A DNA stretch of 64,000 nucleotides, from the NCBI GenBank assembly GCA_958295465.1, contig OY282353.1, positions 4,021,001-4,085,000 on the forward strand. The letters are read 5' to 3'. The notes under the pieces are model-generated. The model saw nothing but the letters and a program-made list of their open reading frames with translations, was not told where the DNA came from and did no database searches. Source of the DNA: an uncultured Gammaproteobacteria bacterium (GTDB lineage Bacteria; Pseudomonadota; Gammaproteobacteria; HK1). Of the stretch, positions 59,201-62,739 are shown piece after piece. The first letter of the stretch is position 1, and the number at the start of each line of letters is the position of its first letter. The position numbers were made by a program, and so were the translations under genes.

Positions 59201-62010
59201 TCGTCGACGATGGTCAGCGTCGCGGCGGGCGGAGACTCGGCCCCGTTGCCCCCCGACGCCGCGCCCGAGACCGTCACCCGCTTGTCCGCCGAATCCGTCG
59301 TGTCCGGACTCGCCGTCACCGTCACCGCGCCGGTGCTCGTCGTGTCCCCCGCCGCGATGGTCAGCGTCGTTCCCGTCAGCGTGAAATCCGTCCCCGCGCC
59401 CGGCGAAGCCGACACCGTGATCGTGGTCACCTCGCTGGAGACGCCGGAGAGCATCGCCGTCACCGTCGCCACCCCGTTCGCCTCCGCGATCGACGCCGGC
59501 GAGAGCGCCAGCCGCGTCGTCGGGGTCGCCTCGTCGTCGGTGAGCGTCAGCGTCAGGCTCGCCGGCGCTGCGATCCCGTTGCCCCCCGTCGCCGTGCCCG
59601 AGACCGTCACCGCCTTGTCCGGCGAATCCACCGCGTTGTCGTTCGCCGTGATCGTCACCGCGCCCGTGCTCGCCGTGGCGCTCGCCGCGATCGTCAGTGT
59701 CGCCGCGCTCGACAACGAAAAGTCGCCCGCCGCCGCGCCCGTTCCCGCCGCCGCCGACACCGTCACCGTCACCGCTTCGCTCGACGTGCCGTTCAGCGCC
59801 GCCGTCACCGTCGCCACGCCGCCCGACTCCGAGACCGACGACGACGACAGCACCAGCGACACCGTCGGCGTGCCGTCGTCGTCGCGGATCGTCAGCGTCG
59901 CGTCCGGCGGGTCCGCCGCCCCGAGCGTCCCCGACGCCGACCCCGAGACCGTCACGCTCTTGTCCGGCGCGTCGTCCGCGTTGCCGACGGCCGTCACCGT
60001 CACGGTCCCCGCGCTCGTCGTCTGCCCCGCCGCGACGGTCAGCGTCGTCGCGCTCGACAGCGCGAAGTCGCCCGCCACCGCCGGGGCCACCGGCGCCGCC
60101 GAAACCGTCACCGTCACCGCGGCGGCCGAGGGGTTCGAGAGCGTCGCCGTCACCGTCCCCACGCCGCTCGACTCCGAGATCGAGGCCGGAGACAGCGCCA
60201 GGGCCGAGCGCGGCCGGGCGTCGTCGTCGGCGATGGTCAGGGTCAGGCCCGAAGGCGCCACCACCAGACCGTGCCCGCCGGCCACCGTCCCGCCCACCGT
60301 CGCGGTCTCGTCCGGCTCGTCCGTCGCATCGTCCACGGCCGTCACCGTCACCGCGCCCGAACTCGTCGTCGCCCCGGCCGCGATCGTCAGCGTCTTGTCG
60401 CTCGACAGGCTGAAGTCGCCCGCCGCCGCGGTCGCGTCCGTCGCCGTCACCGTCACCGTGATCGCCTCGCCCGAGGTCCCGCCGTCCAGGCTCGCCGTCA
60501 CCGTCGTCGCGTTGCCCGCGCCGCTCTCGGCGATCGTGTCGGGATTCCCCGCATCCGGATCCGACAGGGCCAGCAAGAGCGTCGGCGTCGGGTCGTCGTC
60601 CGTGATCGTGCCCACGCCGGTGACGGCGCCCCAGAGCTGCGCCGGAGGGTGGTTCAGCGAGATCCGCACCGTCTCGTCCGGCTCGTCCAGCGCGTCCCCC
60701 GTCACCGTCACGTCGATGGTCCGGCTCGTCTCCGACGCGGCGAAGGTCAGCGTCCCGCCCGTGATGGCCGTGTAGTCGGTCCCGGAGGTCGCGGTGCCCG
60801 GGTTCGTCGCGGCGGCCCAGTCCACCGTCACTTGCCGCCCCGGCGCCCGGTGCAGGGTCACGTCGTATTCCAGGGTCGCCGTCGCGCCCGCCGCGCCTTC
60901 CGCCACGCTCGGCGAGGAGATGAAAACCACGATCTCCTCGATCCCGATGGAGAAGGTCAACCTCCCACTGTCGCCGTCCGCGTCCGTCGCCACCATCGTG
61001 TAGCTCGTCGCCCCTTGCGTCGCGGTGGGCGTGCCGGAAATGGTTCGCGTCGCCGCGGCGAAGCTCAGCCCGGCCGGCAGGCTCCCCTCGATGGCGTAGG
61101 TCACGCCGCCGTCGCCGCCCGTCGCCGCCGGCAGCACCTGCGAGATCGCGGTGCCCCTCACCCAGCTATAGGACGGGGTGGAGCCGAAGCCCGGCGTGGT
61201 CTGCTGCCCGCGCACCTTGTGGTTCGCGTCGTCCGGCGTCGACGCGAAGTTCCGGTTCACATACTCGGAAGGATCTGGGACGGGTCCGCGGCGCCACTGG
61301 AGACTGCTGTGCCTGCCGGCGCCCATCGGATTCGTCGGGAAGGAGATGCCGTCGCGGTCCCAGTCGCTCGCCTGCACCGCGTAGCTGAAATCGAGCGTTC
61401 TGCTCCTATCGGTATGGCCGGGATTGCATACCCGGCGGTTGTTGCTCCCGATCCGGATGGTCAGGCACGCATCGCTCCCCCTGACAGAGATGAGGTCGTG
61501 CGTGAAGCTCACCCTCACCGTGATGTTGTCGTTGCTCCCGAATGGCGCGACCTTGCCATAGGTCCTGTCCGCGCCCGGACTCGACGTGATCTCGATCTTC
61601 TCGAGCCCCGGTTCGTTGATCACCGCCAGGGTGAAGGCCAGATCGGCCGTGCGGCTGAACCCGTCCGTCGCCCGCAACGTGTAGGTGGTCTGCGCCAACG
61701 CGCTGGGAGAGATCGCCGGGCGCGTCGTGATCGTCGCCGTGGACGAGTCCAGCGAAAAGTCGCTCGGCAGGGCCGGCGTCACCGAATAGGTGACGTTGTA
61801 CACGTCGTCCGCGTTGGCCACCGGCGGCAGCCGGTAGTTCACCGACGCAGCCACGTAGAAGATGACGTCCGGGGCCGTCACCCCAGAGAAGCTCGGCGCC
61901 GGGTAATCCGCCTGGTTCTGCGCCGCGGCCGGCGCCGCGACGAAGGCCGACAGGAGGGTGATGCCCGCGAAGGCCGCGTCGCGAAGGCCCCTCCCGGGGG
62001 CGCGCTTCAC
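38215..62010 (-). CDS. Giant Calx-beta repeat autotransporter-type surface protein
   Basis: One uninterrupted frame of about 7,930 codons. From the N-terminus it has a signal peptide (basic residues 2-10, hydrophobic core 12-29, likely cleavage after Ala30), cadherin/He_PIG-like Ig modules to about residue 350, about 58 Calx-beta-like domains of 110-118 residues (each typically ending TDDD or TDDE) and a non-repeat insert at about 1845-1969. A further He_PIG-like module follows the repeats, then a helical linker. The last 380 residues or so form a beta-barrel ending LNQRLRW, with the terminal aromatic residue of outer-membrane proteins. This is the plan of an autotransporter: barrel in the outer membrane, repeats outside. 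Calx-beta domains bind calcium or act as adhesion spacers; function here is inferred. GTG 62010 has GAGGCGG upstream and fits the signal peptide; GTG 62052 is possible. Confidence 0.85.
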   Translation of the reverse strand: MKRAPGRGLRDAAFAGITLLSAFVAAPAAAQNQADYPAPSFSGVTAPDVIFYVAASVNYRLPPVANADDVYNVTYSVTPALPSDFSLDSSTATITTRPAISPSALAQTTYTLRATDGFSRTADLAFTLAVINEPGLEKIEITSSPGADRTYGKVAPFGSNDNITVRVSFTHDLISVRGSDACLTIRIGSNNRRVCNPGHTDRSRTLDFSYAVQASDWDRDGISFPTNPMGAGRHSSLQWRRGPVPDPSEYVNRNFASTPDDANHKVRGQQTTPGFGSTPSYSWVRGTAISQVLPAATGGDGGVTYAIEGSLPAGLSFAAATRTISGTPTATQGATSYTMVATDADGDSGRLTFSIGIEEIVVFISSPSVAEGAAGATATLEYDVTLHRAPGRQVTVDWAAATNPGTATSGTDYTAITGGTLTFAASETSRTIDVTVTGDALDEPDETVRISLNHPPAQLWGAVTGVGTITDDDPTPTLLLALSDPDAGNPDTIAESGAGNATTVTASLDGGTSGEAITVTVTATDATAAAGDFSLSSDKTLTIAAGATTSSGAVTVTAVDDATDEPDETATVGGTVAGGHGLVVAPSGLTLTIADDDARPRSALALSPASISESSGVGTVTATLSNPSAAAVTVTVSAAPVAPAVAGDFALSSATTLTVAAGQTTSAGTVTVTAVGNADDAPDKSVTVSGSASGTLGAADPPDATLTIRDDDGTPTVSLVLSSSSVSESGGVATVTAALNGTSSEAVTVTVSAAAGTGAAAGDFSLSSAATLTIAASATASTGAVTITANDNAVDSPDKAVTVSGTATGGNGIAAPASLTLTLTDDEATPTTRLALSPASIAEANGVATVTAMLSGVSSEVTTITVSASPGAGTDFTLTGTTLTIAAGDTTSTGAVTVTASPDTTDSADKRVTVSGAASGGNGAESPPAATLTIVDDDALPTLSLSLSASTIDESGSGNVATVTAALSHPSGEAVTITVSASPGAGTDFTLTGTTLTIAAGSTASAGAVTVTAANDTTDAPDKSVTVTGAATGGRGVADPSGLTLTIADDDAAPGVTLAVSPASISENGGVATVSATLMHPSGAATTVTVSAVTGFYTVGSDTTIVIAAGETANAADTVLVTAANDDVHQGVGGRSTTVTATAANDQGTAGSVTGAALTLTDDEDLPTVTLALSPSSISESSGVSTVTATLSGVSSEAVTVTVGAAAGTNAAAGDFSLSSDKTLTIAAGSTTSAGAVTVTANGNAVDAPDKSVTVSGTASGGNGVAAPSSVTLTLTDDDAAPGVTLALSSSSISENGGSTTVSATLTHPSSAATTVTVTAVTGFYTVGSDTTIVIAAGETANATDTVAIAAADNAKDEPDRTVTVTATAANDQGTTGSVTGATLTLEDDDAAPGVTLAVSPSSISENGGVATVTATLSHPSSAATTVTVMAAFGFYTVGSDATIVIAAGETANAADTALVTAGDDAAHSGGRSTTVTATAANDQGVGSVTGAALTLTDDETPPTVALVLSPASISETGGVATVTATLSVRSSEAVTVTVDAAAGTGAIAADFDLSTATTLTIAAGQTASTGAVTVTANGNAVDAPDKSVTVSGTVSGGNGVAAPSSVTLTLTDDEAFPRVALVLSPAIIDESGPGNVSTVTATLSVASSEAVTVTVSTTPISGSDFTLSTANTLTIASGDTTSTGAVTVTAEHDTTDEPDETVTVSATVSGGNNVAAPSSVTLTLTDDEALPTVTLALSSSSISEGSGVTTVTAALSGASSEAVMVTVSAAPLSGAVVADYALSPNKTLTIAARSTASTGTVTLTAVNNDVSMEADKTVTVSGTASGGNGVSAPAGLTLTITDNDGSVPTGSDTTWRNPGQTQTNWDVTTPSLVAKTTSQTISFTGGYQQQGTDVWACANKQVTQIAFTGTPEPSRTECTKLANDIGSTRSVTIELTQAMIDNDGIVILFALEWGVGRVIYYNTEWVPIKALPKATLSLSPSSILEGGGVSTVTATLDKMALSASTLTVSAAAVAPALSADFSLSSANTLTFATGSTTSTGTVTVTAVDNAADAPDKTVTVSATASGDVKAPPDATLTVTDDEGGLTVVESGGSTATTEAGGTDSFTVRLTSNPSQTVNVLVTSQDTSECEVSADGGATYGVSGTVAMVPTGGDASAAAASLWNSPHTVTVRGKDDDVNDGNQICRVTVDPGETGAGNLPYNRLSTQTVSATNEDDDVAGLTVSAVTGQATEAGGTATFTVKLATRPTATVTVTVTGGDASEGTVSPSSLTFAPGVWNTAQTVTVTGVDDDVDDGDVTWNVILNPDSGPAGDAHYRSDIAVPNANVRVSTTDDDTAGVTFNPTALTVTEQDAAGATFTVVLDSEPPPGTTSVRLGRSDAEIDLNGVRTYPYNLSFDPTNWSTAQTVTVTASADSDVQNDTKEIRYTVAGYAGGVTNEVAVTVTVIDDDNPVVSLALSASSISENGGVATVTAALDRRATEATTVTVSAAAVAPAAAGDFTLSGTTLTIAAGSTTSTGAVTVTATDNATDAPDKSVTVSATSAGGNRATAPASLTLTLTDDDAAPGVTLALSPASISENGGSTTVSATLTHPSSAATTVTVTAVTGFYTVGSDTTIVIAAGETANATDTVAIAAADNAKDEPNRTVTVTATAANDQGTTGSVTGATLTIEDDDAAPGVTLAVSPASISENGGVATVTATLSHPSSAATTVTVSAVTGFYTVGSDATIEIAAGETANAADTVLVTAANDDVHQGTAGRSTTVTGTAANAQAAANSETVTVTGAALTLTDDENPPEVTLALSPSSIDEHDGTNPGSSTVTATLDRASSEAVTVTVSASPGSGTDFTLSSANTLTIAAGSTTSAGTVTITAVNDTTDAPDKSVTVSATAAGGNGVAAPSDATLTITDDEATPTVTLVLSPTSISEDGGVSTVTATLSGASSEAVTVTVSASPGSGTDFTLSTAKTLTIAAGSTTSAGAVTVTANDNNVDVADKSVTVSGTAAGGNNVADPSNATLTLTDDDTAGVTFNPTTITVTEEGAGATFTVVLDSEPAPGLGTTWVGLTPPGADLTPPDIELDLNRALTYPYNLSFTPSSWNTPQTVTVTAKGDSDLQDETKQIRYAVANYGVGDVADTPATRLLAVTVTVIDDDKPVVSLSLSASSISENGGVATVTATLDKAASEATTVTVSAAAVSPAVSGDFGLSSANTLTIATGDTTSTGTVTVAAVDNATDAPDKSVTVSATVAGGDGAAAPSDATLTITDDDAAPGVTLTLSASSISENGGGSTVTATLTRPSSAATTVTVTAVTGFYTVGSDATIVIAAGETANAADTVLVTAANDDVHQGTAGRSTTVTGTAANAQAAANSETVTVTGAALTLTDDENPPEVTLALSPATIDEHDGTNPGSSTVTATLDRASSEAVTLTVSASPGSGTDFTLSSANTLTISAGSTTSAGTVTITAVNDTTDAPDKSVTVSATAAGGNGVAAPSDVTLTITDDEGTPTVTLVLSPASISEDGGISTVTATLSGKSSEAVTVSVSASPGSGTDFTLSSANTLTIAAEETTSTGAVTVTATDDTTDEADETVTVSGAATGGNGVSAPPSVTLTITDDDPAPMLSIDSPSVTEGDSGSTDLTFTATLSAASGRQVTVEYEDSRTGTATSGTDYTAIPGGTLTFAAGTTSQTFDVAVTGDVLDEANETVKVRLKDPVNAAVSTTAGTGTGTITDNDATPTLSIISPSVTEGDSGSAALTYTVTLSAASGREVTVRYADTGTGTATSGTDYTAITAGTLTFAAGTTSRTFDVSVTGDTVAEPDETVEVRWSDAANATISTQTGVTVNWLSVDGTITDDDGAPDTITLTVDDDDVGEGDGPTTITVTATVDGTTRFAEAKTVSVSVADSGTAGAVDFAAVSNFNISIAAGAASGTGSFTLTPTDDSVDETDETITVSGTSTGLTVNPATISLTDNDGTPTSITLTVNDNSVGEGDGATTITVTATLDGSTLGSATTVRVNVAGSGAATAVDFDTVSAFDITIAAGDASGTANFTLTPMNDVVDETDETITVRGTSSGLTVNSATISLTDNDAAPTAITLTVSDSSVGEDDGATSITVTATVDGTTRFAEAKTVRVSVAGSGTAGAVDFAAVEAFDIEIAAGAASDTAGFTLTPTDDAVDETDETITVRGTSSGLTVNAATITLTDDDAAPTAITLTVDDNSVGEGDGAATITVTATVDGTMRFAEDTTVTVSVAGSGTATAVDFAAVSSFDITIAAGAASKTGSFTLTPTNDAVDETDETVTVSGMSGSLTVNSATITLTDDDAAPTAITLTVSDNSVSEGDGATTITVTATVDGTTRFAAVTTVTVSVAGSGAVGAVDFGAVSDFDITIAAGAASGASDFMLTPIDDALDGVNETVTVSGMSGSLTVNDATITLTDDDATPTAITLTVDDNSVAEDDGATTITVTATVDGGTRFITDTTVTVSVAGSGAAGAVDFAAVSDFDIEIEAGDASGTGTFTLTPTNDAFDETNETITVSGTSGSLTVSSATITLTDDDDAPTAITLTVDDNSVAEDDGATTITVTATVDGASRFVDDTTVEVSVAGSGTAGVVDFAAVSNFNISIGAGEASGTETFTLTPTDDAVDETNETVTVSGSSGSLTVSSATITLTDDDATPSITLTVNDNSVAEDDGATTITVTATVDGTTRFAGATTVTVSVGGSGTASAVDFASVSDFDITIAAEAQSKTGTFTLTPTDDAVDETIETVTVSGSSGSLTVNSATITLTDDEALPTVTLALSSTSISETGGVTTVTATLSDASSAAVTVTVGAAGATASAGDFSLSTATTLTIASGSTTSAGTVTVTAVGDARDETDETVTVSGTAAGGNSVANPSSLTLTLTDDDTAGFAVSPSTTTTSRLRTTENGGLATFTVALESEPTGDVVLGVVSSDTTEGAVSASSLTFTAMTWSTAQTVTLAGVDDAAADTDQDYTVTLTVNTTSTVDANYDALASSPVTVYARNTDNEYALNVGSVTGTATEAGGTAAFTVALLTRPSQAVTVSVTSRDTSEGAASPSSLTFAATAWNTAQTVTVTGADDAIDDGDVTWDVRLDPSSGDASYNGLSNVDVLVTTTDDDAAPGVTLALSPSSISENGGISTVTATLSHPSSAATTVTVSAVTGFYTVGSDTTIVIAAGETANATDTVLVTAANDDVHQGVGGRSTTVTATIANARATADGTTMAVGGGALTLTDDENLPEVALALSPSSIDESGASNVSTVTATLDRASSEAVTVTVSASPGSGTDFTLSSANTLTIAAGSTTSAGTVTITAVNNTTDAPDKSVTVSATAAGGNGVAAPSSVTLTITDDEDLPEVTLALSPATIDEHDGTNPGSSTVTATLDRASSEAVTLTVSASPGSGTDFTLSSANTLTIAAGSTTSAGTVTITAVNNTTDAPDKSVTVSATAAGGNGVAAPSSVTLTITDDEDLPEVTLALSPATIDEHDGTNPGSSTVTATLDRASSEAVTLTVSASPGSGTDFTLSTANTLTIAAGQTASAGTVTITAVNDTTDAPDKSVTVSATAAGGNGVAAPSSVTLTITDDEDLPEVTLALSPATIDESGASNVSTVTATLDRASSEAVTLTVSASPGSGTDFTLSTANTLTIAAGQTASAGTVTITAVNDTTDAPDKSVTVSATAAGGNGVAAPSSVTLTITDDEDLPEVTLALSPATIDEHDGTNPGSSTVTATLDRASSEAVTVTVSASPGSGTDFTLSSANTLTIAAGSTTSAGTVTITAVNNTTDAPDKSVTVSATAAGGNGVAAPSSVTLTITDDEATPTVTLALSPSSIDESGASNVSTVTATLDRASSEAVTLTVSASPGSGTDFTLSTANTLTIAAGQTASAGTVTITAVNDTTDAPDKSVTVSATAAGGNGVAAPSSVTLTITDDEDLPEVTLALSPATIDEHDGTNPGSSTVTATLDRASSEAVTLTVSASPGSGTDFTLSSANTLTIAAGSTTSAGTVTITAVNDTTDAPDKSVTVSATAAGGNGVAAPSSVTLTITDDEDLPEATLALSPSSIDESGASNVSTVTATLSGVSSAAVTLTVSASPGSGTDFTLSTANTLTIAAGSTASAGTVTITAVNNTTDAPDKSVTVSATAAGGNGVAAPSSVTLTITDDEDLPEVTLALSPSSIDESGASNVSTVTATLDRASSEAVTLTVSASPGSGTDFTLSSANTLTIAAGSTTSAGTVTITAVNNTTDAPDKSVTVSATAAGGNGVAAPSSVTLTITDDEDLPEATLALSPSSIDESGASNVSTVTATLDRASSEAVTLTVSAAPVSSTGAMSGDFTLSTANTLTIAAGQTASAGTVTITAVNNTTDAPDKSVTVSATAAGGNGVAAPSSVTLTITDDDDLPEVTLALSPSSIDESGASNVSTVTATLSGASSEAVTVTVGAAAVAPAVSGDFSLSSANTLTIASGNTTSAGTVTITAVDNSDDEPDIRVTVSGTVSGGNGVAAPSSAMLTIRDDEGPPLVTLALSAATIDESGTSNVTTVTARLNRASSLATTVTVSAAPGTNAVSGDYMLSTATTLTIAAGGTTSTGTVTVTAVDNATDAPDKQVTVSGSASNTQGVTDPSDVTLTIADDDAAPTAALSVTSSSIPENGGSTTVSAALSHPSSAATTVMVTPVSGLYTVGSGSGATIVISAGSTTSADTATITAVDDAIDNVGDRSVTVTGTAVNAWAAADSQTVAVTGASLTLTDDDTAGLAVSPAPSSTSRLRTTESGGTAAFTVKLSSEPTGDVVLGVVSSDTTEGTVSASSLTFTASDWSTAQTVTLTGVDDSPTPSNPNPSAGNRPYIVTLTVNAMSTADDTYDGLSAVMVYAVNADNEYGLDVGTVTGQATEAGGQATFTVALVTQPSAAVTVSVTSRDPSEGTASPASLTFTDSTWNTARTVTVTGVDDATDDGDVTWAVRLDPSSGDDANYDGLSDEYVSMTTKDNDDAPAATLVLTPSSIDEGGTANTVATVTATLSHPSVAATTVTVAAVPEAPAVAGDFTLSAAKTLTIAAGSTTSAGVVTVTAKNNDVDAADKTVTVSGTAQNARAADDSMTVAVTPAELTITDDDEKGFAFAPAEFIEVTEGGAPVAYTVALTSEPDGAVAVAVAAEGNAFLSISPPSLTFTAADWKQAQTVTVTAQDDGNDVAESSSVSHTASGGGYGGVSGSLPVSVEGETRVRVGGASGTRTYRIAGRQVVVQVVVKDTAGVPEGIEVDLAGLASGPPLTLTFGPPDDNVPMESDRFSLGPEGSRTVVDIAASEMLSVEVCLPVEDGLSAEAGDRTLLLLHHDGSAWESVPGAEATSGGTMVCASMVMLFSPFAVGYGDTKPEFGDFFITSLVFTVDEAIDPMTLPLVKEGTGDPPVTYALTPEESLPSGLSFDLDGTGACRKARTLCGTPTEVVETPRTYKWTAEDRDGDKTEPPVGFTIEVEEGRAKARERLARINRSILPEVSRASWDSWTSAVTGRLESSGGGDGSGGSGEGLAASLAGFLRANEQALEEDGESWKELLSGQSFAAALGGEGEGAGTGIGQSVTVWGAGDRRHLSRDVPSLKWSGELFAAHLGADADFGSGVTGGVGVSWFESRVDYVDRGEDEPVEGVHRSRMASVSPYVGWSWEEGSRLWGSVGYGSGEIEIDDKDLLERFGRQTSDSEFVAAAAGGAMRLASDGSGWVDLKGEGQVTRYAVDDNGDLIAGLSVKTQRLRVSAQGSREYALDGGARLSPSGELGVRWDGGDGATGAGVEVGGGVSWTGPGRGLTLEVDGRWLLAHRSALEEWGLSGGLRLEPRANGRGLSLSVRPAWGNAGSGTSRLWEEGMAAGRGETSEERSGAVLEAEVGYGVTAFGGFGVATPYTRFGQAREEHRYGLGWRLNGRSGDAFELDLGAWRREPRNGDRPEHGVSLNQRLRW
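38218..39350 (-). other. C-terminal outer-membrane beta-barrel region of the giant protein
   Basis: About 377 residues with alternating hydrophobic and polar residues, many Gly and aromatic residues, and no Cys. Strands such as GGVGVSWFESRVDYVDR and RLWGSVGYGSGEIEI alternate with charged loops, and the final residue is Trp. This is the look of an autotransporter translocator domain. The segment just before it (about 39550-39650) is a charged helix that could fill the barrel pore. Confidence 0.75.
42850..46305 (-). repeat. Ten near-identical tandem Calx-beta units (about 345 bp each)
   Basis: Unit boundaries, recognised from the codons for LPE(V/A) or TPTV, lie at about 46305, 45961, 45611, 45267, 44926, 44576, 44231, 43888, 43544, 43201 and 42850. 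Two N-terminal variants alternate: IDESGASN-type and IDEHDGTNPG-type. Third codon positions are conserved as well as the protein, so the array expanded recently or is kept uniform by gene conversion. Confidence 0.9.
47704..50482 (-). repeat. Eight tandem repeats of a second Calx-beta-like class (about 347 bp each)
   Basis: These domains share ITLTV(D/N/S)DNSV at their start, TVDGTTRF in the middle, DFDI(T/E)IAAG and an ending SATITLTDDD. They form a separate class from the repeats on both sides and are more diverged from each other than the ten-unit block. The pattern suggests an older expansion of one founder domain. Confidence 0.85.
51790..52075 (-). repeat. Block duplication, copy A
   Basis: About 280 bp at 51790-52075 recur almost base for base at 53563-53828 (offset 1,773 bp), covering the end of one domain and most of the neighbour, including the shared codons for ANAQAAANSE. 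The duplicated block crosses domain borders, so it arose by unequal recombination and not by selection on the protein. Confidence 0.7.
53977..54330 (-). repeat. Block duplication, partner at 57817-58170
   Basis: About 350 bp, covering a domain with the YTVGSDTTIVIAAGET core and its neighbour boundary, are nearly identical to 57817-58170 (offset about 3,840 bp). It is a second example of segmental duplication inside the giant gene. Confidence 0.7.
56103..56476 (-). other. Non-repeat insert domain in the giant protein
   Basis: About 124 residues between two Calx-beta domains have a different composition: Trp, Tyr, Gln and Asn are common and two Cys occur (WACANK, ECTKL). The segment includes YQQQGTDVWACANKQ and IVILFALEWGVGRVIYYNTEW, quoted for recognition. 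I do not recognise the fold. It is the only large non-repeat interruption within the repeat region. Confidence 0.65.
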
Positions 62011-62322
62011 ACTGCCGCCTCGCACGGGGGAGCTATCATGATGTCCACCCACTACGCATGGACGCCGCCCAGCCGTACGGTTTCACACTCACCACACTCT
62101 CGCGCCTCTCGCTCACAAGCTCCCCAGGAACAACCATAACCGTTCCAGGAAAACCGGTCAGCAGATTAACCGCCACATGCACAGTATGTACCGTTGCGTA
62201 GCGAATTCATAATTCGAGGAGCCGGGTGGGTGTACGTCAAAAAAATGGTCTATCGGGGAAATTGGGAAGATGGCGGGTAATCTGACATATAATTCGTATG
62301 TCAGGCTACGAGGACCCATGCC
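62011..62322. other. Intergenic region between the giant gene and the IS transposase
   Basis: This 312-bp A+T-richer gap separates the divergent giant gene (-) and IS orfA (+). It holds a 15-bp palindrome CGAATT-CAT-AATTCG (62202-62216), a GGAAC/GTTCC repeat near 62128-62147 and the palindromic promoter at 62282-62304. No further gene is seen. The left end of the IS must lie here, but I could not define it. Confidence 0.45.
62282..62304 (+). promoter_or_regulatory. Palindromic -10 region of the IS
   Basis: CTGACATA (62282-62289) and TATGTCAG (62297-62304) form an 8-bp inverted repeat around a 7-bp centre. A perfect TATAAT (62288-62293) lies inside it. The nearest -35-like sequence, TTGGGA (62262-62267), is 20 bp away, longer than ideal. 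The overlap of a palindrome and a -10 box suggests a repressor site controlling transposase. Confidence 0.5.
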
Positions 62323-62739
62323 ATGCCTCTCTCTTCGGACCACCACACCCTCCTCCGGCGTCGAGATGAGCTCCGCCAAGCTCTCGCCGGCATCGGGGAG
62401 CTTCGCCCAGGCTCGTTGAAGTCCCGCTACCGCAAATGCGGCAAACCGAATTGCCACTGCGCTCGCGAGGGCGACCCCGGCCATGGCCCGCACTGGTCCT
62501 TGTCACGCCTCGTCAAGGGCACGATGCACAGCCGGGCCATTCCCGCACACGCAGTGCAAGACACGCAGCGCCAAGTCGAGGAGTGTCACAGATTGCGAGA
62601 GCTGACCAGGGAGCTGATCGAGGTCAGCGACCAAATCTGCGATGCGCAACTGCATGCGCACCGCCCGTCCGTGTCGAAAAAAAAGAGGGTCTTGCTCCCC
62701 TCATCAGCGCGGAGATCGCCGCCGAGATCGAACGCCTGA
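62323..62739 (+). CDS. IS orfA, DUF6788-like protein
   Basis: The 138-residue frame has a central motif PGSLKSRYRKCGKPNCHCA followed by GHGPHWSLS, a Cys-containing pattern common in small proteins encoded upstream of ISKra4-type transposases. GAGGA lies 8 nt before ATG 62323. After residue 118 (the A-run at 62677-62684) the sequence loses similarity; a -1 shift there joins it to the transposase. The unshifted protein ends at 62739. Confidence 0.75.
   Translation: MPLSSDHHTLLRRRDELRQALAGIGELRPGSLKSRYRKCGKPNCHCAREGDPGHGPHWSLSRLVKGTMHSRAIPAHAVQDTQRQVEECHRLRELTRELIEVSDQICDAQLHAHRPSVSKKKRVLLPSSARRSPPRSNA

Noticed and set aside
40069..62139. Very long plus-strand open frames (up to about 1,900 codons) antisense to the giant gene
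   Set aside because: They are Arg/His-rich or Val/Ser-rich mirror images of the repeats, created by high GC and uniform codon use in repetitive DNA. They carry no domains, and the minus-strand frame explains the sequence with signal peptide, known domains and barrel.
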